Assembly: GCA_030430075.1 (NCBI GenBank)
Contig: JAUIGN010000058.1
Coordinates: 1-58,473 of the forward strand
From: a bacterium
GTDB taxonomy: Bacteria; Planctomycetota; Planctomycetia; Pirellulales; Pirellulaceae
DNA: 58,473 nucleotides
Direction: 5' to 3'
The translations under genes were made by a program, and so were the position numbers. How positions within the stretch are numbered: position 1 is the stretch's first letter; every line of letters begins with the position of its first letter. Positions 9,196 to 17,332 of this stretch are shown here, one piece after another. Under the pieces are notes generated by a model. That model was not told the origin of the DNA. It ran no database searches and saw nothing but the letters and a program-made list of their open reading frames with translations.

Positions 9196-9740
9196 GGAGA
9201 CCTCCCTGTCCCGGGCAAATGCTTGCTTGCGACGGGCGTCGCACCGACGGACGTCGCACCGCACGCGTTGGACTCGGCAAGCGTTCACACAATCCATCGT
9301 GTGAGACGATTCCACGCGGTTGGCGGGCGGAGAGTGTAACAGAGTCGGGGGTCGGCCAACAAGCCGAGAAAATCCTCAATCGTCAAGCCGCACCGGCCGA
9401 ACAACAATCGACGCCGAACCTGTCTTTCTCACGTTCCCATCCTGGGATCGGCATCGCCCGGATCCTTCGCCAGCCGCCGGGTTTGCCCCAAGTTCACTTG
9501 CGCGCCAAGCAAATCCGTAAGCTAACCCGGATCATTCATCAGCCGTTGGGCGTTTGCCCCGGTTGCGTTGATCGCAGAGGAAACCGGACGCGAACGCGTT
9601 CCGGCTGATCGGCGCGGCGTGGTGGGTAAGTTCACCACAAACGATTGCAGCACAGCGACTTGCCCTGAATCGCTGTTCCTTGATGAATGATTCGGGCTCG
9701 CAGTGGAATCACGATCAACGACGCCTGGCTCACCAGCAAG
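9196..9740. other. 545-bp intergenic region holding dispersed repeat copy A
   Basis: Contains the kinase promoter region (not resolved) and copy A of a dispersed repeat (9526-9696). A weak partial echo of the same repeat ('cgccagccgccgggtttgcccc') starts near 9469. No gene seen. Confidence 0.5.
9526..9696. repeat. Dispersed intergenic repeat family 1, copy A
   Basis: 171 bp bounded by an imperfect inverted pair: CCCGGATCATTCATCA (9526-9541) and TGATGAATGATTCGGG (9681-9696), which match at 15 of 16 positions when inverted. The interior (CAGCCGTTGGGCG, then GCGAACGCGTTCCGGCTGA, then AAGTTCACC) matches copy B at 41650-41873 and, less well, copy C at 37091-37255. Confidence 0.85.
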
Positions 9741-10928
9741 TCAGTACCGTTGCACGCGTTTCAGCATCCACCAGCCGGCGAGCGCCAGCACGACGTTTCC
9801 GATCCAGACGGTCCACGTCGGCAGGTCTCCTGATTTTGCGCGGTCGACCCCCACGTTCAGCAGGGGATAATAGACCGCCAAAATCGGCAGGAAGCAGACA
9901 GCGAAACTGGTCCACACGTCCGAGTTCCGCAGCCGGATCGCCAACGGCGCGCCGACCAGCACGAACGCCAGACAACTGAAGCCGGTCGCCCAGCGGCGCC
10001 ACGGCTCGGTGTACAGACGCGACAAGCGATTCCTGGCGTTCTCGACAGCCACCCGCCGCGTCTCCCACGCTTCGCCCGCCAGCGATTCAAAGTCCCCCGT
10101 GAGCATCTCGAAGGCCGCTTCCGCCGCCGAGGACTGCTCCAGTTCCGTAATCTTCTCCAGCTGGTCTTCGACTTCCAGGGGAATACGGCGCAAGGCCACA
10201 TCGGCGGGCCGCTTGACCCCCGTCGCCTTGGTTTCCCGCTCGCCCAGGGAGATATCGATGACGTGGTTGTTCGGCCAGAAGATCCGCAACTGGTCGCTTG
10301 CTTCCACTTCCCAGTCAGTCAACGACACGCTGAGCGCATTCTTGGCGGGGTTGGAATAGAGTTCGGCTTCCTCGGCCAGAAAGACGACGGTTTCCTCTTT
10401 GCTGTCGCCGTGAAAGGTGATCGTGGGGCCGATCAAACGATGCCCGTCCACTTCCGTCACGCTGATCGAGAACTTGTCGCGGCTGTACGCCCGGTGCGTG
10501 CGGAGCATGCTGTAGGCGATCTGCTCGACCGATTCCAGCACCACCCGCTTCACACCTTCACGCCCCCACGAGACCGCGATGTCATTCAATCCAACGACCA
10601 GCAGGCTGAAAAGGAAGGCAAGCGTAAAGATGGGCCAGAGGATGGCCATGGGAGGGATGCCCATCGCCTTGACCGCCATCACCTCGTTGTCGGCCGCCAT
10701 GCGACCATACACGAAACAGGTCGCGAACAACGTCGTCCCGGGAATCGCAAAAACCAAAGCGATGGGGAGCGCGTAGGGGAGCAGGCGCAGCACATTGACG
10801 AAGCTGAGCCCCTGCCGCATCATCTCCTGGCCAACCACGGCGAGCATCGCCACGGCCGTCATGCCGGCCAGCGAAATCAAAAAGATCTTGAAGAACTCCG
10901 TCAGGATATAGCGTGTCAGACGATGCAT
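9741..10928 (-). CDS. LptF/LptG (YjgP/YjgQ) family lipopolysaccharide-export permease
   Basis: 395 aa. The architecture is typical of the family: TM helices in the first ~110 residues (opening MHRLTRYILTEFFKIFLISL), a large periplasmic beta-jellyroll region (~120-290), then three closing TM helices (GFSCLAFVLVGAPLAIRL; AVCFLPILAVYYPLLNVGV; TVWIGNVVLALAGWWMLKRV). With LptB it extracts LPS from the inner membrane and passes it to the Lpt bridge. Whether this copy is LptF or LptG cannot be decided. It occurs alone here, without lptB or a paired permease. The ATG lacks a clear SD. LpxB at 31978 fits the same envelope. Confidence 0.85.
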   Translation of the reverse strand: MHRLTRYILTEFFKIFLISLAGMTAVAMLAVVGQEMMRQGLSFVNVLRLLPYALPIALVFAIPGTTLFATCFVYGRMAADNEVMAVKAMGIPPMAILWPIFTLAFLFSLLVVGLNDIAVSWGREGVKRVVLESVEQIAYSMLRTHRAYSRDKFSISVTEVDGHRLIGPTITFHGDSKEETVVFLAEEAELYSNPAKNALSVSLTDWEVEASDQLRIFWPNNHVIDISLGERETKATGVKRPADVALRRIPLEVEDQLEKITELEQSSAAEAAFEMLTGDFESLAGEAWETRRVAVENARNRLSRLYTEPWRRWATGFSCLAFVLVGAPLAIRLRNSDVWTSFAVCFLPILAVYYPLLNVGVDRAKSGDLPTWTVWIGNVVLALAGWWMLKRVQRY

Positions 10929-11310
10929 GACTTGGGCAATCTACAGTTCGCCGGCCACCGTAATGACGACGCACAGCGGAAGAATGCGACTTGTTGGCGC
11001 GGCCGGCCGATCGTGCCGGCGCGTATTAACACCAAATTCCCGCACGTCATCGCCGCTGGATCCAGGCAAGTTGTTCTCGACGCGTCGCCTAGGTTGTACC
11101 AAGTTGCCCAAAGTCTGGAAATGACGATCTGACGGCCGATCCCGCATTTCACGGGCTCCGTTCATGACCGTACCCGGTCGCCGACGGGGCCTCCGGTGTC
11201 GGGCCGTCGACGGGGCCGAATGCTGGGGCCGAATGCTGGATCAGCCGCCGGGCGTTGACTCCGGTTCCGCAGATCACCCCCGGTTCCGCAGATCCGTCAG
11301 TGCCGGGTGC
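10929..11310. other. Intergenic, repeat fragments only
   Basis: 382 bp between the permease start and the phosphatase stop. It contains a partial family-1 repeat and a 19-bp-period duplication (11261-11294); otherwise nothing recognised. Confidence 0.5.
11238..11294. repeat. Partial copy of repeat family 1, with internal duplication
   Basis: GGATCAGCCGCCGGGCGTTG followed by CCGGTTCCGCAGATC twice (11261-11275 and 11280-11294). It resembles the left end of copies A and B (ATCAGCC...GGGCGTT...CCCCGGTTCCG). Only the left part is present. Confidence 0.6.
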
Positions 11311-12678
11311 CTATAACTCGATGGCGGAATCGCTCGCCCGCTTCTTCTGTTCCCGGCGAACCGCCACCATCAGCACGCGAATCGCCCGCGCGCGGCGAAT
11401 CATGGATCGTTGCAGATCCCCCTTGGCATGCGCCTCATCCGCCGCCTGGCAGAGCGATTCAAACTCCACCAGGTCAATCTCGTAGCCCTGCTGTGCAACC
11501 GACTTGGGGAGATCCCGGGCAATCCGCGTCAACAACTCTCCCAACTGCTCACCTGGCGGGCAGTCGGCGTGTGTGTAGGGTCCGCGTCCCAACTGTTGCC
11601 CCACCCGGAGCGCAACTCCCCGTTTTCTGACCAGCTTGGGAACCAACAACGCCGCCAGGCTGAAGAGCACCGCGGCGGCCAAGGCAAACAGGCCGGCGAC
11701 GACGTTCTTTGCCAGCATCATGACAGGCGCCGCCAGCAGGCAGACGGCGGCGGCCGCCCAGATGAAGAGGCTGATGTCCTTGGTCGCCTTGCCGGCACCG
11801 AGCGTAATTGGAGCGGGGTCGGCAGCCGAGGTCACCAGGCGGGGACCGACCACCTTGGCCAGGATCAGCGTGATGTTGTCGGGTCCGCCGCGGAGATTTG
11901 CCAGGTTGACCAGCAACGTCGCTGCCTCGTCGGGCGGCAAGTTCGCCAGAATTGCCGCCAGTTCATCATCTTCGATCTTACCCGTCAGGCCATCACTGCA
12001 GAGCAGGAAGGTATCGCCCAGTTCGATCGGAAAGGGACCTTCCAGATCCGCTTCGACGTGGGCGTTTGGGCCCAGCGAACGAGTGATGACGTTCTTGGGA
12101 GCGGTCTCCGATACCTGCCCCAGCTCGCGCAATTCCCAGACCAGGCTGTGATCACGGGTCAGTTGTTCGATGCGGTTGCCACGCAACCGATAGATACGGC
12201 TGTCGCCGACGTGTGCGACGAGGGCACCTTGCGGCAGCAGGACGAGCGAACTGCCGGTGGTACCCATGTTGCGGAAATCGCTGTTCGCCTGCCCCCGCTG
12301 ATGGATCTCGGCGTTTGTCTCGACCACTGCCTTCTGCAGGGCTTCCGGCGGCGACTGGTCGGCAAACTTGAGGTAGCGGTGGGCCACCCCGTCGACGGCA
12401 ATCTTGCTTGCCAATTCCCCGGCGGCATGGGCCCCCATCCCGTCCGCCACCATCAGCAAGTGTCCGCGACCTTGCCACGATTCGACCGCCTCAGACAGCA
12501 CCACGGTATAGGAGTCTTGATTGTTGGTCCGACGCATCCCGATATCGGTGACCGCAACGCACCGCAAATCGTCGTTCCAGTTGAATTCTCGCTGGTCCAT
12601 GTGGACGCTCGGATAATGGTGGTCGATCTCTCGATGAGGTGCCCGATTCGTCGTCAGAGGCGTGCCCGCTGTCCCCAT
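11311..12678 (-). CDS. PP2C-type serine/threonine protein phosphatase with C-terminal membrane segment
   Basis: 455 aa from the ATG at 12678, chosen for GGGAGGT 5 nt upstream. A PPM/PP2C catalytic domain (about 40-280) shows the metal-binding motifs DIGMRRTNNQDS, MVADGMGAHAAGE, AHVGDSRIYRLR, LLCSDGLTGKIEDDE and GGPDNITLI. Two hydrophobic helices (~305-350) follow, then a charged C-terminal tail (~100 aa) of unknown fold. It dephosphorylates Ser/Thr phosphoproteins, opposing Hanks-type kinases, which are abundant in planctomycetes; none is encoded in this window. The FHA protein at 44.6 kb belongs to the same signalling vocabulary but is not linked. Confidence 0.9.
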   Translation of the reverse strand: MGTAGTPLTTNRAPHREIDHHYPSVHMDQREFNWNDDLRCVAVTDIGMRRTNNQDSYTVVLSEAVESWQGRGHLLMVADGMGAHAAGELASKIAVDGVAHRYLKFADQSPPEALQKAVVETNAEIHQRGQANSDFRNMGTTGSSLVLLPQGALVAHVGDSRIYRLRGNRIEQLTRDHSLVWELRELGQVSETAPKNVITRSLGPNAHVEADLEGPFPIELGDTFLLCSDGLTGKIEDDELAAILANLPPDEAATLLVNLANLRGGPDNITLILAKVVGPRLVTSAADPAPITLGAGKATKDISLFIWAAAAVCLLAAPVMMLAKNVVAGLFALAAAVLFSLAALLVPKLVRKRGVALRVGQQLGRGPYTHADCPPGEQLGELLTRIARDLPKSVAQQGYEIDLVEFESLCQAADEAHAKGDLQRSMIRRARAIRVLMVAVRREQKKRASDSAIEL

Positions 12679-13236
12679 TGTAACCTCCCGGCGGCCTCTC
12701 CCGGTAGGCTGACCACGCCGCCCCTGCCCGTGTTGAACTGGGCAAAATTGATCCATCCTGTGGAAAGCCGGGCGTCAATTCCTTGATGGTTGCGACCTCA
12801 TTCGCCGCCAACGGGCGCAGGTCCTGCAAATCGATCTGGGGCGCGACGGCTGGTCCATTGCTGATTGTTCGGCACGGCCTGCGGTCGGCCGTCTGGGCAA
12901 GATCTCGCGACCTGCGCAAATCGAGTGCGTGAGGTCATCCAGCCCACGACGTCATGCCGTTTGAATCATGCCGTTTGAATCATGCCGTTTGAATCATGCC
13001 GTTTGAATCTGAGCGGATCGTGTCGCCAACCATTTATCTGCGACTCCCTACGCTGCATTGAGAACGTTTTTCTCAAGCCATCCCTCCGGCGACCATCTGC
13101 CGACCCATCGCCGGAGACATTCGTCAGGCCGTTTTTCGATTTCCAATTTTCCGATCTAGGCGGACTTCGGCCTGCCCGGTATACTCCCGCCGCTTTTCTA
13201 TCTTTTCTTGTCCAACCCTGCCGGCCGCAGCTCCGC
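12679..13236. other. 558-bp divergent intergenic region
   Basis: Lies between the divergently oriented phosphatase and PEGA genes. It holds a 14-bp tandem repeat (12952-13007) and a TATACT hexamer at 13180-13185 that could be a -10 for the PEGA gene, though I see no matching -35. No gene seen. Confidence 0.45.
12952..13007. repeat. 14-bp tandem repeat TCATGCCGTTTGAA x 4
   Basis: Four perfect copies start at 12952, 12966, 12980 and 12994. Each contains one ATG but no SD, and the period is not a multiple of 3. Confidence 0.97.
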
Positions 13237-13767
13237 ATGATGCGCGTTTCGTTCCATTCGAATCTACGAGCCCCGATGGTATGCCTGCTGTTCTGCGCCC
13301 TGCTGGCCAGCGGTGGCTGCGTTCGGCGCCGGATGACGGTCCGTAGTCAGCCGAGCGGCGCGTTGGTCTATGTCGATGACCAGAAGATCGGCGTCACGCC
13401 GGTATCGACGCCGTTTACGTATTACGGAACCAGGAAGATTCAGCTTTTCAAGGACGGCTTTGAACCACAAATGGTTAAGCAGCGATTCCTGCCCCCCTGG
13501 TACGAGTTGCCGGTACTGGAATTCATCTCCGAGAATCTCTGGCCGGGCGAAATTCGCGACGAGCGAATGGTCGAAATTCAGCTGGCACCGTTGCAAAACG
13601 TCCCCAACGAGCAGCTCTTTCAACGGGCCGATGCGCTCCGAGGCGACGCCCAGGCGGGGAATCTGACCGCCATGCCGAACGTCGTCCCTGCCAGCGCGCC
13701 GGTCGTCCCGGCCGACCCGCTCACGCAACCACTCCCCTACCTGGGAAATGGGTCTCCGGCCCGGTAG
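13237..13767 (+). CDS. Secreted PEGA-domain protein
   Basis: 176 aa from the ATG at 13237, which opens an N-terminal signal sequence (MVCLLFCALLASGGC). A cysteine right after the hydrophobic core suggests a lipoprotein, although SGGC is a poor lipobox. Residues ~30-75 form a PEGA domain (RSQPSGALVYVDDQKIG...TPFTYYGTRKIQLFKDGFEP), a surface carbohydrate- or envelope-associated beta module. The remainder is Pro/Ala-rich. Its 3' end overlaps the convergent mlaD-like gene by 31 bp (13737-13767). Function is unknown beyond an extracytoplasmic location. Confidence 0.8.
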   Translation: MMRVSFHSNLRAPMVCLLFCALLASGGCVRRRMTVRSQPSGALVYVDDQKIGVTPVSTPFTYYGTRKIQLFKDGFEPQMVKQRFLPPWYELPVLEFISENLWPGEIRDERMVEIQLAPLQNVPNEQLFQRADALRGDAQAGNLTAMPNVVPASAPVVPADPLTQPLPYLGNGSPAR

Positions 13768-14903
13768 GGGATCGGCATCACGTTCGCCGGTGCCACGTTG
13801 AGCCCTGCTCCCGACGGCTTGCGGTCCAGGGCGCCCTTGAGCCCTAACTGCCGCGGATCGCGAGCCAACTTGTCGGTGAGCGTACGGACGTTCTGCATGA
13901 TCGGGGCGATCCTCCGTGTCGCCTCCTCGATTCGTGTCGCCGCATCGTTGAGACTGTCGTACAGTTCGCGGTTATGTACAAATTGGCCCAACGATCCATC
14001 ACGGTTGTTGAGCGCCTCGCCGAAGGCAACCAGTTGCCGCAGCAGTTCATCCAGACTCGCCACGCTGGCATCGATGTTGGCGACCAGTGCCTCACCCCGT
14101 TCACCCAACGGTTCGGTGATCTTGCTGAGACTGTCAAGATTCGCTTCCGCCTTGCCGCTCATGCGATCGAAGCCGGCCAGCGTCTCGCGGGCCGCGCCCA
14201 AGGTGGTCTGAACGTCCGCCATCGCTTCCGGCAAGCCGTTCAGCGCATCCTTCAATGATTGCCGGATTTCGGGATCGCCGACGACCTCGTCGACCGTCGT
14301 CATGGCGCGGTTGAACTTGTCGAGCGCTTCCTCGGACTTGCGAACCAAGTTGCCGATATCATTCTCATCGCTTCCAAAGGTCGAGTTCAACGTCTCGGCC
14401 AGGGTGCCGACCTGTCCCGCCGCCGACTCGATGGAACTCAGTACGCCACGGAAGTCGCCTTCCAGGTTCGTGATCGCCTCCAGCGGATCGCTTCCGACCT
14501 TCCCGTCCGCCAGAAACGCGTTGTTGCCGACCTTGTTCCGCGTGGGCGAAAACTGCGCGGGCTGAAGGAACTCGAGGACCGGGTCGCCCAGCAACGACGA
14601 CGTCTTGATGTAACACAGTTCGTCGTCGTACAGATCCTTGTCGCTGTCGATCTTGGCAATCAGGTTGACGCCTCCAAACTCGTCGTCAATCTCCACCTTG
14701 GCAACGCGGCCGATCAGGATTCCCTGCTTGCGCACCGGGGTTCCCACGGTCACGCCGGGCGCCCTGGGAAAATGCAGCTTGACCGTGTACTGACTGCGCA
14801 CAAACGAGACGCCCTCACCGAAGATGAGCACCATGAGGATCGTGATGATCGCTGCCGCGACCACGACGACCCCAACTCGGAATTGGATAACACGTTCGTT
14901 CAT
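13737..14903 (-). CDS. MlaD / MCE-domain lipid-transport protein
   Basis: 388 aa from the ATG at 14903; a GTG 9 codons upstream (14930) is the alternative. An N-terminal TM anchor (VGVVVVAAAIITILMVLIF) precedes the MCE domain (~35-120; RAPGVTVGTPVRKQGILIGRV is the signature). A long helical region (~150-340) with many Leu/Ala/Asp heptads follows. MCE proteins form hexameric periplasmic rings that shuttle phospholipid between inner and outer membrane, with MlaE as permease and MlaF as ATPase. It lies downstream of mlaE-mlaF on the same strand after a 301-bp gap, and ends inside the convergent PEGA gene. Confidence 0.88.
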   Translation of the reverse strand: MNERVIQFRVGVVVVAAAIITILMVLIFGEGVSFVRSQYTVKLHFPRAPGVTVGTPVRKQGILIGRVAKVEIDDEFGGVNLIAKIDSDKDLYDDELCYIKTSSLLGDPVLEFLQPAQFSPTRNKVGNNAFLADGKVGSDPLEAITNLEGDFRGVLSSIESAAGQVGTLAETLNSTFGSDENDIGNLVRKSEEALDKFNRAMTTVDEVVGDPEIRQSLKDALNGLPEAMADVQTTLGAARETLAGFDRMSGKAEANLDSLSKITEPLGERGEALVANIDASVASLDELLRQLVAFGEALNNRDGSLGQFVHNRELYDSLNDAATRIEEATRRIAPIMQNVRTLTDKLARDPRQLGLKGALDRKPSGAGLNVAPANVMPIPYRAGDPFPR

Positions 14904-15204
14904 GCAAAGACTGCTCGTCGTCACGCGCACTGCGTGCGCTGGCGTTGCGGCCCTCTTATTGCTGGTTGCTCATTGGTAACTCGGTTTCGCAAAAACCACG
15001 TCCAGCGCGGCTGGTCCGATCTTCCGGTCTTGGATGACCATTCAGCCGGTCGCTGGCATGCTCTCGTCTTGCTTCGTCAAATCATGTGGGTGCCAGGAAA
15101 GGGATCGGCCCCAGCAAGTGCGGACCACCCACAGGGTGGTTTCGGCTCTGGACAGCCTTCCCGCCAATTCACTGCCAGCCCCGAATTGTTGCCTTGACCG
15201 GGCC
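14904..15204. other. 301-bp gap within the mla gene cluster
   Basis: Separates mlaF from mlaD. No convincing open frame, terminator or promoter was recognised, so whether mlaD is read through from mlaEF or has its own promoter is open. Confidence 0.4.
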
Positions 15205-16056
15205 CTATTCCTCCGTCTCCAATGCCAAACCTCCCGAAGTGCGCATCTCCATCAACCGCTCGCCCGCTTCGCCCCGGACAAACTGCTGCACGCGACTGTC
15301 GTCGAATGCGTTCAATTCCTGTGGCGTGCCATCGAAGATCACTTGTGGCTCACCGGCCGCGATCCGCGATAATGGCATCATCATCACCACGCGATCGGCG
15401 ACCTTGGCGGCGGTCCGCATATCGTGGGTCACGATAACACTCGTGACAGGGTTCTCGCGCGCCGTTCGCAACATCAGTTCGTTGATCACGTCACTCATGA
15501 TCGGATCCAGTCCCGTGGTCGGTTCGTCATAGAGGACCAGTTCGGGATCCATCACCAGCGCGCGGGCCAACCCCACGCGTTTCCGCATGCCGCCGGAGAG
15601 TTCTGCCGGCTTCTTGCCCAGTACGCCGTCCGGAAGCCCCACTGCGGCCAGCCGCGAGGTGACTTTCTGTTTAAGTTCCTGCTGCGTAAACCGTCCGTGC
15701 TGGCGAAGCGGGAAAGCAACGTTTTGTCCCACGGTCAGGCTGTCGAAGAGGGCGGCGTTCTGAAACACAAACCCAAAACGGATTCGCTGCCGCGCCAGTT
15801 CGTCTTCGGGCAGCGCCGACATTTCGCGGTCGTCAAACCGGACCGACCCCTGCGTGGGACGGATCAGGCCGATCACCGTCTTCAACAACACGGTCTTTCC
15901 ACAACCGCTTTCACCGATGATGGCCAGCGTTTGCCCCTGGTTCACCGTGAGGTCAATGTCGCGCAAGACGTGCTGGCGCCCGAAGGAAACTGCCAATCCC
16001 TCGATAACCACCAGCGGCCGTGCCGTCGACAACTCGGAAGCGCGGGCTTCATTCAT
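15205..16056 (-). CDS. MlaF-like ABC transporter ATPase
   Basis: 283 aa from the ATG at 16056, which shares its A with the TGA of the permease gene (TGATG), so the two are translationally coupled. Motifs: Walker A GESGCGKT, Q-loop FVFQNAALFDSLTVG, signature LSGGMRKRVGLARAL, Walker B LVLYDEPTTGLDP and H-loop VIVTHDM. GMRKR in the signature and FDSLTVGQNVAFPL are typical of the Mla/Ttg2 subfamily. It powers MlaE-linked phospholipid transport at the inner membrane. An upstream-extended frame to 16224 is a shadow of mlaE. Confidence 0.93.
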   Translation of the reverse strand: MNEARASELSTARPLVVIEGLAVSFGRQHVLRDIDLTVNQGQTLAIIGESGCGKTVLLKTVIGLIRPTQGSVRFDDREMSALPEDELARQRIRFGFVFQNAALFDSLTVGQNVAFPLRQHGRFTQQELKQKVTSRLAAVGLPDGVLGKKPAELSGGMRKRVGLARALVMDPELVLYDEPTTGLDPIMSDVINELMLRTARENPVTSVIVTHDMRTAAKVADRVVMMMPLSRIAAGEPQVIFDGTPQELNAFDDSRVQQFVRGEAGERLMEMRTSGGLALETEE

Positions 16057-16916
16057 CAGAATAACCTCGCTCCCTCCGGCCAAATCGCCAGGTAGATCGC
16101 ATTCAGGAGAATGCCAATCACCAGATCCAGAACCAGAATCATGACGAATGAGTAAACGAAGGCCGCCGTCGAGGCACGACCCACTCCTTCCGCTCCCGGC
16201 GTGCAATGAAAGCCCCGGTAACAACCAATCGTGGCGATCGCAATCCCGAAAAAGAGACTCTTGACCAAACCGCTGAACATGTCGTAGTTGCCGACAAACT
16301 GCTTCGAGTTATACCAGTAGTGATGCATGTCGATCCCCAGGATCGTCACGGCATAAAAGTAGCCTCCGACGGCTCCCATGAAGTCGGCCATCACGGTCAA
16401 CGCGGGAATCAGCAACAGACAGGCCAGGACGCGCGGAACCACTAGATAGTGAATCGGGTTCGTCCCCATACTCGACAAGGCATCGATCTGCTCGGTGACA
16501 CGCATCGTGCCCAATTCGGCGGCCATCGAACTGCCCACTCGACCGGCCAACATGGTTGCGGCCAGCACCGGCCCCAGTTCGCGAACCAGACTCATGTTGA
16601 TGACGGCGCCCAAGCGGGTCTCCAACCCCAGTTGCCGAAACTGCCAGTAGCTTTGCACCGCCAAGACCATCCCGATGAATGTCCCGGTCAGGGCCACAAC
16701 GGGGAGGCTGAGCACGCCCACCTGGTAGAAGCTGGGCAGCAAGGTATCCCGTTTCGGGCGTCGTCGAGTCATCCACCAGAGGATCCGACCACAGAACAAC
16801 CCGAAATCACCCAACCACATAATGCTGTCAATGACGGCAGCCCCCCAGTCCGCGACCCAGTCGCGGAAGGGAGAATGGCGATAGGTGGTGCTCTCGTGCG
16901 TCATGGGCAACCGCAT
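16056..16916 (-). CDS. MlaE-like phospholipid ABC transporter permease
   Basis: 286 aa, about 5-6 TM helices. Family markers are VVALTGTFIGMVLAVQSY, LGAVINMSLVRELGPVLAA, and the EQIDALSSMGTNPIHYLVVPR coupling loop facing MlaF, then GCYRGFHCTPGAEGVGRAST near the C-terminus. Start taken at 16916; Met5 at 16904 is equally possible, since neither has a good SD. First gene of the mlaE-mlaF-(gap)-mlaD set. An N-terminal extension of ~50 aa before the first helix is usual for this family. Confidence 0.92.
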   Translation of the reverse strand: MRLPMTHESTTYRHSPFRDWVADWGAAVIDSIMWLGDFGLFCGRILWWMTRRRPKRDTLLPSFYQVGVLSLPVVALTGTFIGMVLAVQSYWQFRQLGLETRLGAVINMSLVRELGPVLAATMLAGRVGSSMAAELGTMRVTEQIDALSSMGTNPIHYLVVPRVLACLLLIPALTVMADFMGAVGGYFYAVTILGIDMHHYWYNSKQFVGNYDMFSGLVKSLFFGIAIATIGCYRGFHCTPGAEGVGRASTAAFVYSFVMILVLDLVIGILLNAIYLAIWPEGARLF

Positions 16917-16918
16917 GC

Positions 16919-16955
16919 TTGCGGAGAAATGGTTGCGGAGAAATGGTTGCGGGGA
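16919..16955. repeat. 14-bp tandem repeat TTGCGGAGAAATGG, about 2.5 units
   Basis: Two complete copies (16919-16932 and 16933-16946) and a partial third, immediately upstream of the mlaE start codon on the minus strand. Confidence 0.85.
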
Positions 16956-17247
16956 CGAGTTCCCGGTAAAAGATGATTTCTCGAAGGAAGGCCGCGCGAA
17001 ACGAGCGCGCAGCGCAACCCAACTTCATCGCTTCTTTTCTCGTCGTCCCGTCCGTCCCGCTTGAGACAAACCGTGCGGGTCGACCGAATTCTGCCGGCCA
17101 GGGGGACTGGGGGAAGCTGGGTAAACGATCAGCCGGCAACGGGCCACCCCGCTCGACTCCTGGCGGGTCGTTACCGTCGCCAGGCGCTGAACGGCACACA
17201 CGACGATTTGGCAACGGGGGAGCTCGCGGAGGCCCCCAGAACGGCAA

Positions 17248-17280
17248 TGGGCCCGCCGGCGGGAATCACCAGCGGGCCCA
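17248..17280 (-). terminator. Hairpin downstream of clpC, possible terminator
   Basis: TGGGCCCGCCGG (17248-17259) and CCAGCGGGCCCA (17269-17280) pair over 12 positions with one mismatch and a 9-nt loop, 53 nt after the clpC stop. There is no clear U-run, so Rho-independent activity is uncertain. Confidence 0.35.
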
Positions 17281-17332
17281 ATGACAATGGCCCAAATCAA
17301 GGCAGCGCGTGCGTCCGCTCGCACCGCGACCC

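Larger units (their letters stand above)
16917..17332. other. 416-bp region upstream of mla, downstream of clpC
   Basis: Should carry the mla promoter (not resolved). Contains a short 14-bp tandem repeat next to the mlaE start and a strong GC hairpin after clpC. No gene seen. Confidence 0.45.
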
